Below the pieces are notes generated by a model. The model was not told where the DNA came from. It saw only the letters and a list, made by a program, of their open reading frames with translations, and searched no databases. Positions 56,101-64,000 of a stretch of DNA of 64,000 bases are shown here, one piece after another. Origin of the DNA: Tubulanus polymorphus (taxonomy: Eukaryota; Nemertea; Palaeonemertea; Tubulaniformes; Tubulanidae); contig NC_134026.1 of assembly GCF_964204645.1 (NCBI RefSeq), forward strand, positions 19,672,650 through 19,736,649, given 5' to 3'. Numbering within the stretch: the stretch's first letter is position 1; each line of letters starts with the position of its first letter. The position numbers and the translations under genes are program-made.

Positions 56101-59100
56101 CTCTCTTAGTATAGATTTTCAAGTCATCGTTCAACCAAATAGCCAATATCGATAATATAAGTGTTTACAGTCGAATCACAAATTGATTTGTTGGGCAATG
56201 GCTTGGTGCATGAACTTGCTGCTATCGCATCATTCATCCGTTTTCTGTAGCGGCATTTGCGCAAGATTCCAGGCTTAGGATGTACCATACTAATAGCCAC
56301 GTTCGCAGGAGATCGATTTTGGCCCTGAACAACTATTCGCATGTGTCCCATTGGGCCCGTGCCTGTTTAGCTGGACCAAAACTTCGAAACCAGACATCCG
56401 AGCATTTTTGGCATGGAACAACTGTTCACATGCGTGCCATAATTGGGCGCATGCCTGTTCGGCTGGACCAAAACATCGGACCAGGCAGGCCCGATCAAAT
56501 CTTTGTCACAGGTCAAAATTATTGCGTGTGAATTGCAACTGGTTCCGTAAGTGGCTCACTTCACTTAAACATTGTTTAGTATCAAGTGAGTGCTTGGTTT
56601 ACGTGTGAAGGTGCTCTCTGATTAGGCACGGGCCAAAGTTGACTTTGCCCTATCCGGGGCAATTTGGCGCGGGCCTAATTGTCTGTGTGTGATTGCAGCT
56701 TATGCGGTGCCGAATTTGCCAGAATGCTTCGTTTGCAGAGCGAGTTGCATTCACATGTGATTCAGCATTAAGTAAGCATACTCTCCTGTTGTGTACATTC
56801 GGTGTACAACTGTTACTAAGTTCCTGGCTAACGTGGGTGAAAACATGGTAAAGTAAGCGTCAAACCAAGCGACTACCCAGTGTTTTCAATAAGAAATTAG
56901 CAAGCCAGGTCCCTTTGAAAAACAGGAGGGTCCCATAATATGTCACAGTCCCGGAAATGAAAGCTGGTTTGAAAAAACAGGCGGGTCCTTTACAAACGAC
57001 AGACGGGTCTGGGACCTGGGACCTGGCTCATATTGAGAACACTGCTACCACGTTTTTTGATTGGTCAGACGTTTCCAACAAGAAAATTAATTTTAGAAAA
57101 TTATTTGACGCCTGCGAAAAAAATGTATAATTTCTGGGCTAAGCTAATGTGGAATTGCAAATTTGAAATCGAAGTTTTAAGAAATTTGGGGAATGATGAG
57201 ATTTGGCGATTGGGTAGATGATACAGCGGGTCTTCGACTCTAGTAGTGGTTTAAATTTTTTATTGAAAATTCTCAATAATTGATCGCGAACTTGCGACCG
57301 ACTTCATTTACTTATGCCTCTAAGCTGGTCTGCAAATTCATTGCCTCCGTGGTTGAAGAACGAGCTCTTCTGATGTCTGCTTCATCATGACTTCGAGCAT
57401 ATCGTGTGGCCTAGCCAGCCGGCCCTGGCCACCGGGGTTTGGCTGTCACTCGATATCCTAGAGTCTTGAGTCTGGGTGGGTTGAAGTAGACATTGTCATT
57501 TAAAATAACATGCTTATGTTGTATGAATTACCCGTGTGTCATGAATGTTGTATTAATTTATTTTAAAATTTGTATTTATTGAATTTGGGAATTTTATCCC
57601 GAAATTTCAATGTAATAAGGATCAATAAAGAATTGAATTGAATTGTCACCTAATACACATGCCATCAGAGGACGCGGAGCCGTATATGAATGGTGTATTA
57701 ATTTATTTTAAAATTTGTATTTATTGAATTTGGGAATTTTATCCCGAAATTTCAATGTAATAAGGATCAATAAAGAATTGAATTGAATTGTCACCTAATA
57801 CACATGCCATCAGAGGACGCGGAGCCGTATATGATAGCTATGCTATTATAAATTTCTAATCTCACGAAACCTGCATACTCCTTATATCAAACATATTTTC
57901 TGAAACGTTTGAATATTGAAATTATATGTTTACACATTTTCATATTGACCGCTCGTAGCCGCTGATAAAATTCACGCCGGCCCTACACACATCGTAGATA
58001 GCTTCGTCATTCCACCGGCATGCCCACGTCAGGGTCTGACTTTTATATCAGACTTCCAAATCGTGTATATATCCGCCATTTAACCGAATAATCCGATTTA
58101 CTTATCATTTCTATTTATGCCTGCCGCTTCTGATATAATCATACATCCTTTACTATTACAATACGTCTTCTAATGATATTCAATGCAATATAACATTTCG
58201 ATGTTCAAATATAGGTCATTATATAATCACAGGAAGCCATTCTACATCTATGTCAATAATATTTTGCCAGATAGCTTATTTGTGTACACATAGACCTGTG
58301 ACGTTTTGCACATCGATTTACGGCTGTCGTTTGTAAAATGACGCTGAATGGTTAACATTGTTTAGGTTTCATAATGGTAACGTTTTATAAGGCGTCAAAA
58401 AAATACTATTGAAAAACAGCTGCTTTCTAGCGAGCACCAAACATCCGAGGTCGACTGTGGGGGACTGGGGAGTACAGAAAATGTTACGAAATCTTGATGA
58501 TGCCTTCGGGCACACATTTTGTGAAATCCAAGAACCGCGGAATGTCAATGAAGATTAATCTGCTTGCAAACATGAATAAACCTCTGCATATTGGTATTTT
58601 AAGCCATGGATATGCCACCTATAGAAAGATCGACATCTCAAAATCTAATGAACGCATTCAACCATTTTGTTGCCTCAGAGTGGCTTCTTACCTTGAATTC
58701 AAGGAAAAGTCAGGGAATAATCTTTTGTTTAAAAAAGTCGAGGCATTTTGTGAAAAAGCTAAAAATCAGGGTAAAGTCACAGGGAGATTTCTTGCTAGAT
58801 GGTGTGTGAAAAAGATTTCCAATTGATTGATTGTCTTAATTGATTGCATTCTTAGTAGATCAATTAGTCATGGAAAACGATTAACGTATCAGGGGAAAGC
58901 AAGTCAAATAAAAGTGGCCACCCTGTAAGAACTGTTATCGAGCTGCCTTGTGGCTATATTAATTAACATACATTTCTCTCTCGTTCATTGCAGATATTGT
59001 TTTGCACGTTAAACACACACAAAGTGGATATGAATAAGTTGCTCGGCGGTCAGATTGCATTGGACGATTTCATATTCGCGCATGTGAAAGGACAAGCGAA

Positions 59101-62100
59101 GGAGATCGAAGTGTCGAAGGCCGAGGACGCGCTTGGCCTGACGATCACGGACAACGGCGACGGGTACGCGTTCATCAAACGCATCAAGCCCGGCAGTATT
59201 ATGGACAAGATCGATCTGATCTGCGAGGGCGATCACATCGAAAAAATAAACAACAAAGAGGTGAATAATTGCCGGCATTACACGGTGGCGAAAATGTTAA
59301 AGGATATCAAAAAGGGCGAAACATTCACTATTCGACTCGTCGAGCCGATGAAAAATTCACTGTGTAAGTGTTTTTGAAAATTTTTAGAAATTCCTGTCCA
59401 GTGAGTTGAATACGAGGCACGCCAATCTAGTGCATCTACATTTTGGTGCAGTGTATCGTTAGTTACTACTATTTCGGTACGTTTGACTGCTGTAGGTGCT
59501 GCCATCTTTCATTAGAGATAAAACAATGCAGTGTACTAGCAAAGTCCATCACTGATTTATACTCCGCACTGCGTTGTAGATGTACTGAAAGTGTTAACCA
59601 TCGCATAAATACTGCGGTCACCATACATTTTTAATTTTCACAATGTCAGTTATCCACTGGTTAATTTCTTCTTTTTTTTGTGAAAATAGGGATGATTTTC
59701 TTATTCATTTGATTCATTGATTTTTTCAAAATGTATACTTATCTGGTGTGTTCGTAAAAACCTACCAACCAACCGTTCACCTAGCCTCTGCGTGCACTTA
59801 GCTGTCAGGGATGGCTCCGTGGATATCCAAGTCTTGGCAATCGGATAAAACAAAGTCGATGATTACTGAGTTGATTACTCCGATTTTTGGAGGTCTAGTT
59901 CTATGAGAGAACATCATTGGCAGTGCTTTATTGGCAAGAGACCACTGTCTCCCCCGGCAGGGATTCAAACATGGCATCAAGACTGCCACGGTATGAAACC
60001 CTGCCACACGAGTGCGCAGCTACAGCTTAGAAATGTCATTATTCGCCAATCAGATTTATTTTAACCTGGGTTTTCCCATTTATTGCTCTGGTAGGTAAAA
60101 AATTTGCTTCAGCAATTATGCAATTAGCATAATTGCTGAAGCAGATTATGCAATTAGCAATCTGATTGGTGTTGCAAGTTTTCGTGCGGTAAACCTTCGC
60201 CTGTACCCAGGCACTCGGTCTAGTGTGGCAGGGTTTCGTACTGTGGCTTAGTTGAACGATGCCATCAGGTTCAAATCCCTGCCGAGGGAGGGTGGAGAGA
60301 CCGCTGCGCTTTGAAAAATTAAGTATGCATTCGTGATAGATTGTAATGATCGTGACTTCTTTACTTTTGAACAGCATATATCGGGCCGCCTTCTTCAAAG
60401 CGTAGAGGTGCCCCGAATCTAGGAACCGGAAAGGCCACTATTCGTCTGAGAGCAAATGGTAGCGCAAGTATGGAAAATGAGGTACGTATCGATTATTCGC
60501 TGACACTAGAGGATGTTTCTGCTGCTATGGACCATGATTGTTGCTCCAAAGTCACCCTCCTAACCAATTGATGAAACGCAATGTCTATGTTGTGACGATG
60601 TATAGAGAATCCCATACTAATATAACGAAAGATAAAGTCTGAAAAGTTTCCTTTCAGCTATAAATTTATTGATCCAACGTTTCGACTATAACCTAATAGT
60701 CATATTCAGGAATCACCCTCCTTTTTAGGGACTGTGCGGAGCCCCAGCAGGCCATTACGTTCACTTGTTGTTATCCATCAGTCGCTTGGCAGAATCTGGT
60801 ATTTTTGGAGACTTTTCATTATGCTTTGATGTATGATATTTGGTTTATGTATGTATCTGCCCTAGATGTGTCTGCTGCCTGAATGCTGGGCCGATTGGTA
60901 TCTATATGGCTGGCCTTTAGTCAATTTTGTTTTGGCAAAATGATTTTTGATTGAAAATGAAGTTTTGATTGGAAATTTTGAAGATGCGAAATTGTCTGAT
61001 CACTCTAGAGCCAATCAGATGGCTAGCCCTCGTGGAACAGGAAAATTCATTTTATATCTTGGCACTTTTCTTTGGTAGAATCTCGAAATAAGAGATGGGT
61101 ATTTTGGGAAGAGGTCTTTAACATATCAAGCAGGTTTTCGCATTCCCAGTCAATTGTTACACAGACAGTGTGGACATCTTAGTTTCATCAGTTCTCGTAT
61201 CTAGAGAATGCCAAAGTAAATATCGAGCATAATAAAAGTCTTGATATTCAGTAATAGTTAGCACTGTCATAACCGTAGGACTCATCTCGCATGGAATTGG
61301 GGCTTCGCAGTGTATTGTTCAAACCACTGGGGAAATTTAGATATTAATTGAAATGTATCAAATATTTCAATTTGTATTGGTGCCTACATATGCATGTTTT
61401 TGTAATCACAATCGATAGCAAAGTTGTAGTCCATGACATTGTCTAATGATTGTAAGGGCGTACTCTTTTATGACCTCCGAAGTCTCCGTCCGAAATCTCC
61501 GGTTGGCTCCACACAAAATCTGAATCACACCACCTCGACAGAAAGGAGGTTTCGGAGACTCCAAAAAGTCACGTGACCAATAAAAGAGTACGATTGGAGG
61601 CAAACGGATTCTCCGATCTGATAAAAGAGTTCGCCCTAAGGATTTTCAAGGTCATTGCGTTCCACGCATACATTCACCATAATTAGTAAACATTTCAAAT
61701 TGCCAACTTATGGGGTTATTTTTGGACTTTTCGGCCTAAACCTCATATGTAAACTAATCATTGAAGGTTTGTTTATGGATGTAACAGTATTCTGTAACAT
61801 AATACAAATTAATATCAATTGAAACGCTGAATGAGTCTTAAATATTTCTAGACTGTGTACAGCCAGAAATTAGAGTTATGAAAAATGCCGGGCACCAGAA
61901 AGTTGGTTTGGCGTTGTTAATAAAGTCAATACATCGGAATACCACTCTGGGCATTAGCACTAGCTTTTTCCCCACTTGATGGCAGAGTGAGAGCAACTTC
62001 AGCCATCAGGATTCAAGTCCATGAACACTAGTTACCAATGGCTCAAGCCACTTAGCTATAGTGCCTCTTATCAATTACCATGAGGATGTCTAAACCATTT

Positions 62101-63178
62101 GAAATGAGCTTCTGTTTTCATATTAGATTTCATACAAATCTTCTTCACTGCATTTCTACAATTCACTTGGGAATTTGATCATTCTATATGGGGAATTTAT
62201 GGAGACAGCTATCTTTTCTGTATGGGTTTTGATGTTTCATCTGCATATTTTATTCCTTTATCAAATGTTTCATGGTATATAAATATTTTTTTATAGTTTG
62301 ACAAAGCTGAACAATCAGCAATTAAGAAGATTGATGAACTGATAGAGAACTACCTGGGTGTTGCAGACGGTGTTTTAGGTAAGTAACTTCTGAGTGTGAT
62401 ATCGTTTCTTATGATATTCATAGCAAGGAATAATTTGACGGAATTAATGAATTAAAACTGAATCTGGATTGTAATGCTGTAGTGGGATGCAATGCAAAAG
62501 CAGAGACTGGTTGCATAGTCGAGGCCTTAGATATAATGCAGCAGCCTAAGTTTATTTTGGCTTAATTGCAAATCTGGACTATTTGCTAGCAAGCTTCTAG
62601 TTTTGAGAAACTCTAGAAGAGCCATCGACTGAGAAGCACTGCCACCACTATGATCTGAACCTGTTCGAGTTCTTGGTTAAGATTCTGCTATAGGGTAACA
62701 TGTTCGCTGATGACTACGAGACATCACCTAGTTCCGGTCCTTCCATCATTGCCACTGCCAGCCATTATCATAGCTGATCCTGCTTCTTATGCACTTGTTT
62801 CAATTTCGCAGTCTGGCAATCGGAATGATAGAATTCCTGATTGTTGGCGATGTGAACAAAACGTGTAAAAGCATTGAAAATGAACTGATTTTTATGTAAG
62901 AAGTGTAGAACTACGCGGAATACTGTGATGGTTTAAACCGCTCGGCCACTGCGAAAAATCGTTACCTGATCTTGTTGTTAATTTCAGCTCAAAGTATATG
63001 GGAAATCGGCAAGTCGAAGGATAATCCGAGTCAATTCGCGTTGGAGGTGGACAACAACTTCTCGGAGTTCGGCTTCTCCGACGAGATCGTGTTCGACATC
63101 TGGGGCGCTATCGGCGATGCGAAAAGCGGCCGACTAGCCGCTCAAGACGAAGCGATCGAATTCAACGAACAGTTTTAA
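50109..63178 (+). CDS. GIPC: GIPC-family PDZ adaptor (355 aa, 5 exons)
   Basis: This is a cytoplasmic adaptor that links receptor tails (through PDZ) to myosin VI for endosomal trafficking. Exons: 50109-50426, 58994-59363, 60375-60481, 62297-62378 and 62988-63178. Phases match and the total is 1,068 bp. Domains: a basic start ([14 protein letters not shown]); a Gln/Ala-rich low-complexity stretch at about 36-57; GH1 from about 64-140 ([36 protein letters not shown]); PDZ at about 142-223 with binding loop ALGLTI; and GH2 at about 266-340 ([32 protein letters not shown]). The ATG at 50109 is chosen because its sequence matches the family start. The in-frame ATG at 50025 lies in the transposon duplication. 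Length is close to vertebrate GIPC1 (333 aa). Confidence 0.96.
56335..56510. repeat. Imperfect tandem duplication in GIPC intron 1
   Basis: Two blocks share CCTGTTNNGCTGGACCAAAA and GGAACAACTNTTCNCATG. Unit length is about 95 bp. Confidence 0.6.
57300..57835 (+). mobile_element. LINE 3' tail with tandemly duplicated end
   Basis: A 143-bp block, ending GGATCAATAAAGAATTGAAT and TGAATTGTCACC and followed by CATCAGAGGACGCGGAGCCG, occurs twice (57548-57690 and 57691-57835). The AATAAA plus (GAATT)n end matches the LINE tail at 1443-1510. Confidence 0.6.
59918..60019 (-). mobile_element. tRNA-derived SINE
   Basis: The minus strand reads GTGGCAGGGTTTCATACCGT, ATGCCATG-TTTGAATCCCTG and CCGGGGGAGACAGTGGTCTC. 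It is related to the copies at 60221 and 29845. Confidence 0.55.
60106..60142. repeat. Perfect 16-bp hairpin between opposed SINEs
   Basis: GCTTCAGCAATTATGC, a 5-base loop, then its exact complement. A wider pair, CCAATCAGATT at about 60049 and AATCTGATTGG at about 60154, makes a larger interrupted foldback. Confidence 0.75.
60221..60315 (+). mobile_element. tRNA-derived SINE
   Basis: TAGTGTGGCAGGGTTTCGTA, A-box-like TGGCTTAGTTGAACG and B-box GGTTCAAATCCC in order, on +. Confidence 0.6.
61456..61636. mobile_element. MITE, PIF/Harbinger-like (181 bp)
   Basis: Ends read GGGCGTACTCTTTTAT and the complement of GGGCGAACTCTTTTAT (16-bp TIRs, one mismatch). They are flanked by TAA on both sides (61453-61455 and 61637-61639). 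A 3-bp TAA duplication is typical of PIF/Harbinger. Confidence 0.7.
61970..62075 (-). mobile_element. tRNA-derived SINE fragment
   Basis: The minus strand carries the A-box-like TAGCTAAGTGGCTTGAG and B-box-like GACTTGAATCC with typical spacing. Confidence 0.45.
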
Positions 63179-64000
63179 CACGCAGCTCTCAGTTGTCGTT
63201 TCGCTCGCGCTCGTCCTCCGTCTGAATGAAGAATCGGACGTTCTTGAATAATGATAGTTATGATGTTAATAGAGAAAGTAACGATGATTGAAAAATGGCC
63301 ATTCGATAATTATGTGATAATAATGACGCAAGGTCCACTGTTCCATAATATATATACCTTGCCAAATCGGGGGAAATCTATCTAAAACCATCTTTAACCG
63401 TCTTGAAATGAAATGAATTGCGAGTTCACTACTGAATCATAAACTATGGCTATATTGCCGTACTGTTTGTTCTTTTTTGGCCAGGTAAGATATCTATGGA
63501 ATTCTTACACCTAGTATATGCGATGAAGTGGTATAACCATAGTTTACTGTATTGGAAAATTGTAGCTCTGTACTCTGTTGGCTTCGTGAACATAAAAGAA
63601 ACGTGGCCCTACAGGAGGAACATGGCGCATACCAAATATACAATGCTATACCATGCACGAAATACTTCTATGAACGGGAAGTCTTCAGCCTTGGACGTAC
63701 TAGCCGAATTTCGCTGGAATTCATTTGGGTCTGTGCTGAATATCAAATGGATAAATACATGCATATGAGATACTCTTTCTCGACGTCTGGTTTTTGGTAT
63801 TTATCTGATTGCGTTAAAATGGAATGAATGCTTGACTGTACGTATAGAACAAGTTCAATTCAGGGGAGTGCCGATTTAGCGTCAGGACGTCGGACATACC
63901 AGCCTGTATCCAGTGATGAAATTCGGCTAGTGCATCTGCGGTTCTATATTCTGTTGTCCAAATTTTGTTTTTGAAAGAGCAGCACTACACGTTTTCACAT
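63179..64000 (+). other. GIPC 3' UTR and downstream
   Basis: Non-coding after the GIPC stop. I saw no canonical AATAAA before the window ends, so the UTR may extend beyond it. Confidence 0.5.

Larger units (their letters stand above)
50427..58993. other. GIPC first intron
   Basis: 8.6 kb without a recognised gene. It contains frequent AGGCCTA words (50.9-56.0 kb), an imperfect tandem duplication at 56335-56510 and a duplicated LINE tail at 57548-57835. Confidence 0.6.

Overview
The window is animal nuclear DNA. Its genes are intron-rich with GT-AG junctions, and there are LINE, SINE and MITE remnants throughout. The gene set (lineage-expanded rhodopsin-type GPCRs, an ApeC/apextrin-like secreted protein, a hemopexin matrix metalloproteinase, SLC35D, GIPC) fits a marine invertebrate, perhaps a spiralian; the species cannot be fixed from sequence alone. 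All exon models below come from reading splice sites, reading phase and family similarity by eye.

1-19.5 kb is a duplicated cluster. A degenerate GPCR relic (1160-2180), split by a LINE 3' end, is followed by a foldback and a decayed LINE reverse transcriptase. Then come two tandem copies of a 5.3-5.6 kb unit (7167-12506 and 12507-18126). Each unit holds an intronless 370-residue GPCR on + and a convergent matrix metalloproteinase (MMP) on -. The first MMP copy is 5'-truncated and internally deleted. The second continues to a signal-peptide exon at 19.5 kb. 20.6-24.4 kb (-) encodes a secreted Apple-like/ApeC protein. 27.4-32.4 kb (-) is a complete 11-exon SLC35D nucleotide-sugar transporter. 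50.1-63.2 kb (+) is a complete 5-exon GIPC PDZ protein.

The main discovery lies between SLC35D and GIPC. The interval 32770-50020 (17,251 bp) is bounded by 44-bp terminal inverted repeats with one mismatch and by a perfect 9-bp direct repeat (GATTTTGAC), the target-site signature of Mutator-like elements (MULEs). Its minus strand encodes a multi-exon giant protein. The last exon alone gives 1,911 residues: a Ulp1-type cysteine protease, a Ser/Thr-rich repeat, a GATA-type zinc finger, a MULE-type DDE transposase core, a SWIM zinc finger, two C2H2-like fingers and a PHD finger. Six frame-consistent smaller exons precede it, and upstream of these an SGNH-hydrolase module is spread over four exons. 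Nested inside is a second, apparently intact DNA transposon of the pogo/Tigger type (44246-49730; TA duplication, 25-bp TIRs, 14-exon DD35D transposase gene).

Removing the giant element places the SLC35D and GIPC start codons about 0.4 kb apart, head to head. The insertion therefore appears to have split a bidirectional promoter while leaving both coding regions intact.
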